From assembly GCA_031772625.1 (NCBI GenBank), contig CM062817.1:954655705-954719704 (forward strand): a DNA stretch of 64,000 nucleotides, in the 5' to 3' direction. The stretch's first letter is position 1. Each line of letters opens with the position of its first letter. The notes beneath the pieces are model-generated. The model was given only the letters and a program-made list of their open reading frames with translations, did not search any database and was not told where the DNA came from. The DNA comes from Pinus tabuliformis. Lineage: Eukaryota; Streptophyta; Pinopsida; Pinales; Pinaceae. Shown here piece by piece: positions 55,256 to 64,000 of this stretch. Made by a program: the position numbers and the translations under genes.

Positions 55256-57196
55256 TGTTTGGTCAATTTAGTGTGATCTAAATTTCTATTTAAAATTTCA
55301 ATCCGAGGTTCGTAAACTGACGAAGTGAAGTGTACTATATGTACTAGATAACCATTTCCTTAATCTTTTGTCGTTTTTGAGTTTTTAGTTTATTTTCGGA
55401 TTTATCTTTCCCTAATGTGTGATGGTGAAAATGAAACTGAAGTATGAAGTATGGATGGTGATGGTGGTTTCTACAATGATTTTCTCAAACTTGAAAGTGC
55501 TCAAGAAGAAAGCTTTAAAACAACTAAACTGAAATCAATTCTTAAGAGAAAGTAAATGCATCAAACAGTGAACTAATGACAATGGCCCAGTATCCTTGCT
55601 GCTGAATGAAAAGAAAGTAAAAACTGAACTTAAAGCAACTCAAACCAAAAACAAAGCAACTAATTCACACTACTTAAACTCTTCAGATCCTTTACCCTTC
55701 AGCTCAATCTACCTTGTGGGAAGTAATCATGAATAAGTCAAGCAATATGCTATCTAAATGGCAAGAAATTAAATTGCATAAAAGAAACTAGTCACACTAC
55801 TTTAACTCTTCTAGTCCTTTACCCTTCAGCTCAATCTACCTTGTGGGAAGCAACCATGAATAAGTTTAAGCAATATGATAACTAAATTGCAAGAAATTAA
55901 ATTGCAGAAAGGAAACTAATCACACTACTTCAACTCTTCTGATCCTTTACCCTTCAGCTCAATCTACCTTGTGGGAAGAAATCATGAATAAGTTTAAGCA
56001 ATATGATAAATCACACTACAGTTAGTAATATTCTGATTTCTTGCTAATAGAGTCACTTCACTATAGAGAAACCATAAATTGATGAGCAATATGATATCTA
56101 AATAACAAAAAAATAAATAAGCAAATCACAATCTTGAAAAGACAGTACTGAAATTAAACTTCAGAAAATGAAAGTTAGCAGGAAGGACAAGATGATCTCA
56201 TATGTCAATAGTTATCAAAAAGATGAAAATTTTCCCGGGCTGCCTAAGAAAACCTGCAGAAAAGCACTGATCAGTTGACAGTTATAAGAAAACAGAGGTG
56301 AAAATATAAACAACAGTGAGTTAAGAAACATCAAACAGTGTGTTATGTACAAGCTAATGAGACAAGAACATAATAAAACCAAATGAAAACTTTACAAGGC
56401 TTCAGCGCGCAGGGGCCCTCTGCCACTTCAGCCGGTCAACAAGTAGTCACACGAATAAACTCAGAAAAGTCTTCCCATATATTAAAACAACAACATATAT
56501 AAACAGTGGGGTGATAACACAACAGTTCAGAATTTACATATCCAAAGAAGCTCCTTTACAGCGTTCATCGACGCATTATTTATAATGAAAAAATGCTGAA
56601 ACTAACTAACTAACTCCTACGCTATTGACTGTGTTGCCAAAGACACGTAGATCCCTTCAGCCGAGATCTAGCGTAACTGTCATCATGTCTATTAAATCTC
56701 TGGAGTGGTAGCTGTTAGATTCAGGTTACAGAAATGATCTCTAGGTGTGCCGGTGTCTTCGTGAGCTGAGGACTGTGCCACGTAACGTTCACGTGCTCAA
56801 AACAGAGACGTGCCACCACTGAACTCCTTGGTTGGCTTTGCCTTTGACCTTCGTTGACCGTGACCTTCCATGGATGATTTGGCTGATTTGAAGGGACACG
56901 TTCCATGTATCTGTCACCTGGAGCTTGCCCATGTGGCTCGTTTCTTCATAGGACACCTGTAGCACAACTTTTAACAAAATAGCTGCAGAATCCTGTGCTG
57001 GCTGCGGAAACTGACAAGTTTCCGCAGCTGCATGAACAAAAAACTAAACCAAACAACAGTCATAAGCATAGTCAGAAAACCATGTAAAAAGCTCTTTTTA
57101 AACTACAATGCAATGATTTAACAGCTGGGTGGATGAAATAAGTGGAAAAGGAAGGCTGAGAGGGTGTATAGGAAGGTGCAGGTTTGAGGCTCAACA
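55256..57196 (-). repeat. Element E 5' LTR (1941 bp)
   Basis: Partner of 44443-46408. A TATAAATA box on the minus strand at 56577-56584 is the likely promoter. It holds the same ~127-bp internal repeat series (55665, 55792, 55920, 56011) and the GCTGCGGAAACT/AGTTTCCGCAGC inverted repeat near 57000-57030. Confidence 0.93.
56577..56584 (-). promoter_or_regulatory. TATA box of element E 5' LTR
   Basis: TATAAATA read on the minus strand, about 610 bp into the LTR. The matching position exists in the 3' LTR (45770-45777). Its role is inferred from position. Confidence 0.6.
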
Positions 57197-57253
57197 CTAT
57201 GTTTATGTTATGTTTATATCTATGTTTTGTCACATTCCTACATAATTCCAGAT

Positions 57254-60200
57254 TGGTGGTATCAGAGCGGTCTATTCTTTCTCTATTTTTCTTTGCATGT
57301 CCCCAAAGAAGTTAGGGTATAAGGAGTTAAGGCTTGAACTGGTTGAACCTTTGCAATACCAACCTCACAAACACTGACGACCTCCCATGGCGGAAGAAAA
57401 GAAAGATGAGGGATCATGAGATCCTTTTAAAATATTGCTTGAAGAATCCCTCAAGCGACAAAGGAACGCGATGATGGACAACTTTTCCCATATCCTTGGG
57501 TGGCTACCCACAGGCGATGCATCTCCATCCATCAGTCACTTTGGAGGTGCCACTACCTTTAAGGTAGAATTTAACTTTTACATTCTCATATTTGAAGGCC
57601 AAATAGATGCAGACACCATAAACACATAGTTAAATCTGTTGGAAGGATATTTTTCAATTCATGACTTTTCTAATTAGGAAAAGATTACTTTTTCACTCCT
57701 CAAAGCCACTCCCCATGTCAAGGACTAGTGGGAAACCTACTACGAATAGAAGGACGAGAGTGAACTCTCACTGTTTTCAGTCACACCCACTTGGAATTCT
57801 TTCCGAGACGCCATCAAGGAATAATATTAACCTCTTAGGAGCTATGAAGATAAATACCTAAAGTCGACCACGTTGTGGAATGGAAGGGACCAAGACGTGC
57901 CATAGTTCACAAACATTTTTCACACCCTTCACATAAAGTTGGGTATCAAGGATTCTAAGCAGAATTTGGTACTCAAGTACGGTGACTATTTACACAAGTA
58001 CATCTAGGATGAGATGGAGTTCCTGAACATCTCCTTGCTTAGCATCACCTATCGATACGCTCTCAAGATCAAGTAGAAATTTAAACAGAAGAAGAGAGAC
58101 TTTGTATTTGTGAATCCGAAGCAAGGGAAAGGTGCCCCTAAACTACAGAAAAATATTCAAAGCCAAGGCTAGGCACCCCAGGGTAACCAGTTGAAGCCCC
58201 AAGATAAGAACAACACCACGAAGACAAAGAAGGATACAAGAAAATGGTGTGATCCATAAGAGCCCCACTCACAACATAAGTGAGTGTTGAGCCAAGTAGT
58301 CACTGGTGGCTGAGCTGAAGGCTTCCAAATTAGATGCATGTTCCAAATCTAAGTCAGAACCCGACAAAGGGAATGGCAAAGCGAAGCCAATTATTGATGT
58401 AGATCCTAGTGCCACCATTTCCACCATGAAGATCTAGAAGATTGAGCCCAAAGATCCAGAGGAGGGCGAGTGTCTCTTCTGCTCACAGATGTGGGTGAAG
58501 GGTTCTCCACTGCAATTCATTTTCGACAGTGGGAGCCAAAAGAATGTCGTTTCAGCAAAGGTCATGAAGTGTTTGGGCCTACTGACCACACCACATCCAT
58601 AGTCGTACACCATCAAGTGGCTTCACCAAGGACGAGATCTCTGCGTCAGCCAAAAGTGTTGCCTTCCCTACAACATTAAGTCGTTCACAGATGAAGCACT
58701 ATGTGATGTTGATCCTCTTGAAGTTTGTGATGTATTATTAGGCCAACCATACTTGTGGACGTGTCATGTTATGTATGATTCTAGGCCTCACACTGTTATT
58801 ATTACTTTGGGCAATAAGTAATACAAGATACCAGAGTTAACATTGTCTACCGCCATCTCTTTGATCTCTGCGAAGCAATGCAGTAAGATCATTTCCAGGA
58901 CTGAGAAATTTGTCTTCCTTATGATTCACCCTCAAGGAAAGAACAATATTATGGCCACATCCATGGCCTCCAGATAGGGCTCCTCCGCACGACATCAACA
59001 GATTAACAAGGTTGTGGGGGAGTATAAGGACATCCTCACCTCACCCAAAGGGGTACCCCTACACTGTCAGGTCAAGCACTCCATCAATCTGACCCCAGGC
59101 ATATCGCTACCCAATAGACCGATCTATCAACGATATGTTCTCGAGAATGATGAAATCAAGAGGCATATTCAGGAGTAGTTGCAGAAATGGCACATCAGGA
59201 CAAGTTCATTACCCTGTGGGACCCCGATCGTGTTGGTATAGAAGAAGGGCAGGACCTAGAGACTCGGTATTCACTATAGGGTGTTAAATAATATCACTTT
59301 CTGGAATAGGTATCCAATCCCATAGATTAATGAACTTCTAGACTAGCTAAATGGGACCAAATATTTCACGAGGTAGTAATCGAACCCCCCGATTTGTGGA
59401 AGACTTCCTCCAAATCCAAGGAGGGCCCTTTCAAATGGTTGGTCATGACTTCAGGTTGATGAATGCCCCTACAACTTTGATGAGGTTGATGGACGACATC
59501 TCAGAACCCTTCACCCACTCATTTGTGGTAGTGTATTTGGACAACATCCTTATCTTCAACCAGATTTGGGAAGAGCACCTTCACCATGTTTGGTAGGTCC
59601 TCCACAACCCGAGTCAACACAAATTATGTGCCAATTTGGAAAAATTCACTTTTGGTATGACCCATGTTCAATATATGGGGTACACCATTGATTAGCGGGG
59701 TGTGGATGTGGACCTAGCCAAGATACAAGTTATTCGGAATTGGCTAGCCCCAACCATTCTAACAGATCTCTGCAATTTTCTGGGTCTTGCCAATTTCTAC
59801 CACATGTTCATGTTGGGTTTCTCTCATATCACTTGACCCTTGAGTCAAGTCACCAAGGGTGGAGCGAAAGAAAAGTTCTTTTGGTATGAATCCCAACAGA
59901 AGGTGTTTGACGAGTTGAAGCATCAGCTCTGCTCTGCATCATTTCTCACATTACCATACCTGCAACAACCATTTGAGATTGAGACAGATGCCTTTGACTA
60001 TGTTATTGATGCATTTTTTACTCAACAGGGGCATTTGGTGGCATATCGCAGTGATACATTTTCAGACACAGTCCAAAAGTATCCCACCTATGATAAAGAG
60101 AAGTATTCCATTGTGTAGTCCTGCCGACAATGGAAGAATTACATTTTGGGGAAGGAAACGGTCATCGACACAGACCACCGACCCCAACAATTCATACAGA

Positions 60201-60324
60201 CACAAGGAAATTTGCAGAATGATCGCCATTAGAAATGGTCCACATTGCTACAATAGTTCCAATTAAAAATTAAGTAAAAGAAGGGCAGTATCAATAATGC
60301 TGCAAACTACCTTAGCCGACCGCT
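57254..60324 (+). mobile_element. Family C internal region 3, interrupted by D2
   Basis: A primer site at 57257-57268 is followed by gag starting at 57387. Gag runs to about 58440, with protease traces at about 58500-58790 (DSGSQ), reverse transcriptase at about 59010-59780 (VVYLDNILIFNQ) and RNase H at about 59840-60310. D2 then interrupts it, and the rest lies beyond the window. Broken many times, like the other C units. Confidence 0.82.
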
Positions 60325-60657
60325 TGTTATGAAACCAACTCAAGAAAAGATAGAAAAGATAGATCAACGCCTTAGAATTCAGCCTCTTCGAGGGGGCAAC
60401 CTCCTTTACATTACATAAATGAACAATTCTTGGATGATTCAAATGACAAAACCTCCTTTCTATATATAGGAGTCTAAGGAGTCACAATATAATCCAGCCG
60501 ACCTAACAATAATAATATAAAGCCACAAAAATAACAATAGAGGGATTCTATGGGGCACAGAAATAACAATATGGGGGTAATAGGGGCACAACAATATAAA
60601 TAAGGGGTATAACTACAATAGTAATGGGGTAATCACTAGTATTATAGGGACCCAACA
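60325..60657 (-). repeat. D2 3' LTR (333 bp)
   Basis: Identical length to the D1 LTRs and clearly related, including the 'ctatatatagga' TATA-like word (plus strand near 60460-60471) and the AGGAGGTTKCCCCCTCG word. The likely purine tract (GGAGAGGGGCATG in minus-strand sense) lies at 60657-60670. Confidence 0.9.
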
Positions 60658-60686
60658 TGCCCCTCTCCTTCAAAAAAGTGTTGTCC

Positions 60687-63600
60687 TCAACGCTTGAGTA
60701 GTTCTGGATACTTCTGCATAAAATTCTCATCCTCCCATGTGGAATCTTCAGCGGATAAGTTCTTCCACTTGATAAGATACTCTGAAATTGATCGATTTCG
60801 TAGCTGTCGAGTTCTTGTTTCTGTGACTGCTTCCGGTTCCAATATAATTTTTCCTTCCTCGTCAAGTTCTGGCAATATTGTTTGAATTGGGAGCTTGTCG
60901 CCTATAACCTTCTTTAAACATGAAACATGGAAAACTGGGTGCAATCGAGAAGCTGCAGGAAGCTCCAATTTGTATGCCATAGTACCAATCTTTTGCAACA
61001 CCTTGTACGGACCATAATACTTTGGTGATAATTTATTATCCTTCTTAGCTTGCTTTAGGGACATTTGCTTATATGGTTGTAGCCGTAGGAATACCCAATC
61101 ACCTACATCAAAACTTCTTTCACTGCGATGTTGATCTGCCTGTTGTTTCATTCTATTTTGTGCCAACACGAGGTTATCCTTTAAGAGTTGGAGGACTTGT
61201 TGTTGATGTTCGATGTGATGTTCCACTGCCTGAACCTTAGAATTTTCTCTTAAATATGATGTGATGGATGGTGGTTGATACCCATAAAGTGCCATAAATG
61301 GGGTCATTTTTGTTGCTGTATGGAAGGAAGTGTTATACCACCATTCAGCCAGAGGCAACCATTTGACCCATTGTGTCTGTTTATCAGATACAAAGCAACG
61401 AAGATATCCTTCCAAACATTTGTTTACTATCTCAGTTTGCCCATCAGATTGAGGATGATAAGATGAGCTATGAGCTAACTGAGTACCAAGACAAGAAAAT
61501 AATTCTGTCCAAAAATTTCCAGTGAAAATGGGATCTCTGTCACTTACAATAATCTTTGGGTTTCCATGTAGCTTTTGAACTGTTTCCATAAATGCAGTAG
61601 AAACTGTACTGGCTTTAAATGGATGTGATAATGCACAAAAGTGTGCATACTTGGTAAGTCTGTCAACTACCACCATGATGACACTCTTTCCCTCAGACTT
61701 GGGTAAACCTGTGATAAAATCCATTGAAACCTCCTCCCAACGTTGGCTTGGAATGGATAAAGGTTGTAATAGACCCGGTGTCTTAATTGTTTCAACTTTA
61801 TTTTGTTGGCAAACCAAACATTCCGCCACAAACTTTTGAATATCTGATTTAAGGCCATCCCAAAAAAATTCCTTCTTAACCCTGTGGTAAGTTTTTAAAA
61901 ATCCTGAGTGCCCTCCTAAGGGAGAAGTGTGCAATTCCATAAGAATCTTTTGTTTTAGCTGGGAATTCTTACAGAGGTATAAGCGATCTTTGTACCATAA
62001 CGAATCATTTTGCCAGCTAAATGTATCAGAAGTACTGGAATCTTGTTGTAGCTTTCGAATAAGTGCCCACACTTCTTCGTCATTCTTCCATTCCTCCCTT
62101 GCTTCGTTTATCCAATCTGGTTGGATAATAGAAATGGCACACAACAATGCTTCCACATCCTCATCCTTTCTTGAGAGTGCATCTGCCACCACATTTTGCT
62201 TCCCTTTTTTGTAGATGATTTCAAAGTCATAACCCAACATCTTTGTGACCCACTTTTGTTGCTCTTCAGAGGATAATCTTTGTTCTAAAAAGTATTTAAG
62301 GCTATCATGATCCGTTTTTACCTTGAAGTGTCTTCCCATTAGGTAGGGTCGCCATTTCTTAAGTGCATGGAGTATTGCCAACATTTCCTTCTCATAAATA
62401 GCTTTGCTTAAAAACTTTCCCTTGATTGGACGACTTTCAAAAGCAATGGGTCTTTCATCTTGCATTAGAACAGCACCAATTCCATTTCCTGAAGCATCAC
62501 ATTCCACAATAAAGGTTTTTGTGAAGTCCGGTGTAGCTAAGACCGGTGCTTGGCACATTGCCTCTTTAAGATGTTCAAAGGCCTTTGTTGCTTCCGGAGT
62601 CCATGAAAATGAATCTTTCTTCAATAATGTTGTTAGAGGTGCTGCTATTCTCCCATAATTCTTAACAAACTTGCGATAATACCCTGTCAACCCAAGAAAT
62701 CCTCGCAGATGCTTTATGGATGTGGGGATTTTCCATTCCTTAATGGCTTTAATTTTGCTAGGGTCTACCTTAACTCCTTCATGAGATACAATATGACCCA
62801 AATATTCCACCTCCTGGACTCCAAAGAAACATTTGGATCTTTTTGCATATAATTGTTTCTCCTCCAATAGTTGTAGCACCCTGTCAACATGTTCAACATG
62901 ATCCTTCCAAGACTTGCTGTAGATTAGTATATCATCAAAAAATACTAACACAAATTTTCTAAGGAATGGTTTGAAAATTGAATTCATCAAACCTTGAAAT
63001 GTTGAAGGTGCATTGGTAAGGCCAAAAGGCATGACCAAAAATTCATAATGACCCTCATGAGTTCTAAATGCCGTTTTCGGAATGTCTTCAATCTTCATTC
63101 TGATTTGATGATATCCCGAACGAAGATCCAACTTGGTGAAGTAAATTGATCCATGCAATTCATCCAGTAATTCATCAATGACAGGAATGGGGAACTTATC
63201 TTTAATAGTGAGCTTGTTGAGCTCCCTATAATCCGGACACATGCGCCATGATCCATCCTTCTTGTGCACCAATACTACTGGAGCTGAGAAAGAACTTTGA
63301 CTCGGTTGAATTATACCAGCCTCTAGCATTTCTGCAACCATACGTTCAATTTCACTTTTTTGGACATAGGGATATCTGTACGGCCTGATGTTTGGAGGAA
63401 CACTTCCTGGAATCAGATGAATAGCATGATCATGATCACGCATAGGTGGGAGACCTTTGGGAGTCTCAAATACCTTGGAATGATTGTCCAGGACTTTTTG
63501 GAGATCTGGAGAAATAGATGATTCCAATGTGGAAACATCTAGCGAACATAATTGTGCAATTACACCTCTTTGCTCCTTTTTTAGAAGCTTTGTCATGCCA

Positions 63601-64000
63601 TTAGAGCTGATTATCTTTCCTGGTTTCCCTGCAATACCCCTTAATTCAACTTCCTTTCCTTCCACAGAAAATTTCATGAAAAGTTCTTGAAAATTAAAAG
63701 CTATTGTACCCAAGGATTGTAGCCATTGGACTCCTAGTACAACATCAGCACCTCCCATTGGAATGGAAAGCATTGGGCTAGTCAATACATATTCTCCCAT
63801 GGATAGCTTGATATTATGGCACTTTCCAGAGCAATTTATTGTTCCTCCATTTGCAATCATCACTTGACACTCTGGTGCTGGATATAGGAAGCAATTCAAT
63901 TCTTTTGCTACCCTACAATGAATAAAATTGTGGGTGCTTCCTGAATCAATCAACACTATTACCTTTTTCTTCTTGATTTGTCCTTCTATCTTGATGGTTT
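60687..64000 (-). CDS. D2 pol polyprotein: PR-RT-RH-INT-chromodomain
   Basis: Uninterrupted over more than 1,089 codons and open to the window edge, so the first Met (63956) is internal. Domains by approximate residue from that Met: aspartic protease with [10 protein letters not shown] (2-11); reverse transcriptase ~200-400 with [14 protein letters not shown] and [10 protein letters not shown] (near 337); RNase H ~480-590 with VECDASGNG; integrase ~680-960 with an HHCC domain, [18 protein letters not shown] and [14 protein letters not shown]; chromodomain ~1030-1080 with [11 protein letters not shown] and STWEDENF. Chromodomains of this class bind modified histone H3 and steer integration to heterochromatin, which fits its location. 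Intactness suggests a young copy, though the missing 5' half cannot be judged. Confidence 0.93.
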   Translation of the reverse strand, partial: TIKIEGQIKKKKVIVLIDSGSTHNFIHCRVAKELNCFLYPAPECQVMIANGGTINCSGKCHNIKLSMGEYVLTSPMLSIPMGGADVVLGVQWLQSLGTIAFNFQELFMKFSVEGKEVELRGIAGKPGKIISSNGMTKLLKKEQRGVIAQLCSLDVSTLESSISPDLQKVLDNHSKVFETPKGLPPMRDHDHAIHLIPGSVPPNIRPYRYPYVQKSEIERMVAEMLEAGIIQPSQSSFSAPVVLVHKKDGSWRMCPDYRELNKLTIKDKFPIPVIDELLDELHGSIYFTKLDLRSGYHQIRMKIEDIPKTAFRTHEGHYEFLVMPFGLTNAPSTFQGLMNSIFKPFLRKFVLVFFDDILIYSKSWKDHVEHVDRVLQLLEEKQLYAKRSKCFFGVQEVEYLGHIVSHEGVKVDPSKIKAIKEWKIPTSIKHLRGFLGLTGYYRKFVKNYGRIAAPLTTLLKKDSFSWTPEATKAFEHLKEAMCQAPVLATPDFTKTFIVECDASGNGIGAVLMQDERPIAFESRPIKGKFLSKAIYEKEMLAILHALKKWRPYLMGRHFKVKTDHDSLKYFLEQRLSSEEQQKWVTKMLGYDFEIIYKKGKQNVVADALSRKDEDVEALLCAISIIQPDWINEAREEWKNDEEVWALIRKLQQDSSTSDTFSWQNDSLWYKDRLYLCKNSQLKQKILMELHTSPLGGHSGFLKTYHRVKKEFFWDGLKSDIQKFVAECLVCQQNKVETIKTPGLLQPLSIPSQRWEEVSMDFITGLPKSEGKSVIMVVVDRLTKYAHFCALSHPFKASTVSTAFMETVQKLHGNPKIIVSDRDPIFTGNFWTELFSCLGTQLAHSSSYHPQSDGQTEIVNKCLEGYLRCFVSDKQTQWVKWLPLAEWWYNTSFHTATKMTPFMALYGYQPPSITSYLRENSKVQAVEHHIEHQQQVLQLLKDNLVLAQNRMKQQADQHRSERSFDVGDWVFLRLQPYKQMSLKQAKKDNKLSPKYYGPYKVLQKIGTMAYKLELPAASRLHPVFHVSCLKKVIGDKLPIQTILPELDEEGKIILEPEAVTETRTRQLRNRSISEYLIKWKNLSAEDSTWEDENFMQKYPELLKR

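Larger units (their letters stand above)
44443..57196 (-). mobile_element. Athila-type gypsy element E, nearly whole
   Basis: A 12,754-bp element reading on the minus strand, flanked by CTATG (44438-44442 and 57197-57201). LTRs: 5' LTR 55256-57196 (1941 bp), 3' LTR 44443-46408 (1966 bp), beginning TGTTGAGCC and ending CCAAACA in minus-strand sense. A primer site TGGCGCCGTTTCTGGGGA follows the 5' LTR. One very long gag-pol region (49278-55019) is followed by 3' ORFs in the position where Athila elements carry an envelope-like gene. LTRs differ by about 1.4% by eye plus a few small indels. Gag-pol has about one break; the 3' ORF region has a few. Confidence 0.93.
43872..57253 (+). repeat. Family C LTR3, split by element E
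   Basis: About 43872-44442 plus 57202-57253, together about 620 bp. It matches LTR1 and LTR2 at roughly 90% by eye and is followed at 57257-57268 by a perfect tRNA-Met-type primer site, TGGTATCAGAGC. It serves both internal 2 and internal 3. Element E is inserted at a CTATG site. Confidence 0.82.
7390..64000 (+). mobile_element. Head-to-tail array of chromovirus family C
   Basis: Three internal regions of the same Ty3/gypsy family follow one another in the same direction, separated by single LTRs: LTR1 (ends 19118), internal 1, LTR2 (24393-32926 with insert), internal 2, LTR3 (43872-57253 with insert), internal 3, which runs to the right edge. Each LTR totals about 615-625 bp once inserts are removed, and each is followed by a tRNA-Met-type primer site resembling TGGTATCAGAGC and the same gag start. 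Shared LTRs are best explained by unequal recombination between LTRs rather than three independent insertions. All three units are old and broken in many places. The right end of the array is outside the window. Confidence 0.85.
60325..64000 (-). mobile_element. Chromovirus D2, 3' part, looks whole so far
   Basis: Same family as D1 but on the minus strand. Its 3' LTR is 60325-60657 (333 bp, beginning TGTTGGGTCCC and ending CATAACA in minus-strand sense), and the coding region runs without a break from 60687 to the right edge. The 5' half and 5' LTR are outside the window. The interruption of C unit 3 at the RNase H/integrase boundary defines the left junction; the target duplication cannot be checked. 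Confidence 0.9.

Overview
The window is nuclear DNA of a seed plant with a large, repeat-packed genome. The evidence is wall-to-wall nested Ty3/gypsy LTR retrotransposons with plant-type priming sites, a decayed retrocopy of cytosolic ascorbate peroxidase, and no intact host gene. I cannot name the species. I found no convincing tRNA, rRNA, microRNA or CRISPR locus.

Layout. 1-2340 is the decayed 3' half of a Tat/Athila-like gypsy pol. 2341-7389 is mostly unassigned DNA with a ~150-bp tandem duplication and, at 6434-6849 on the minus strand, an intronless APX pseudogene. From 7390 to beyond the right edge runs one old chromovirus family (here 'C') as a head-to-tail array: LTR1, internal 1, LTR2, internal 2, LTR3, internal 3. 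Neighbouring units share single ~620-bp LTRs. Later elements have landed in every part of it: elements A and F in LTR1, B in LTR2, E in LTR3, D1 in internal 2 and D2 in internal 3.

Elements A (7508-15622) and B (24431-32340) are two subfamilies of one non-autonomous family. Each codes only a zinc-knuckle/protease protein and carries long conserved non-coding RNA regions. Those regions hold a series of hairpins whose stems differ while many loops share a RCTCgTTAAAA-like core. Several stems show paired changes between A and B that keep the pairing. Element F (15971-18951) is a terminal-inverted-repeat DNA transposon with an apparent 4-bp target duplication. Its centre is a 1.65-kb, extremely GC-rich array of palindromic ~115-125-bp units. 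Element E (44443-57196, minus strand) is a large Athila-type element with nearly continuous gag-pol and extra 3' ORFs. D1 (35061-41380, plus) and D2 (60325 to beyond the edge, minus) are chromoviruses of one family with a C-terminal chromodomain.

Relative age comes from LTR-LTR differences counted by eye: C is oldest (about 10% between LTRs), then D1 (about 6%), B (about 2%), E (about 1.4%) and A (about 0.8%). The features most worth follow-up are the A/B hairpin array, the palindromic GC array inside F, and the tandem C array with shared LTRs.
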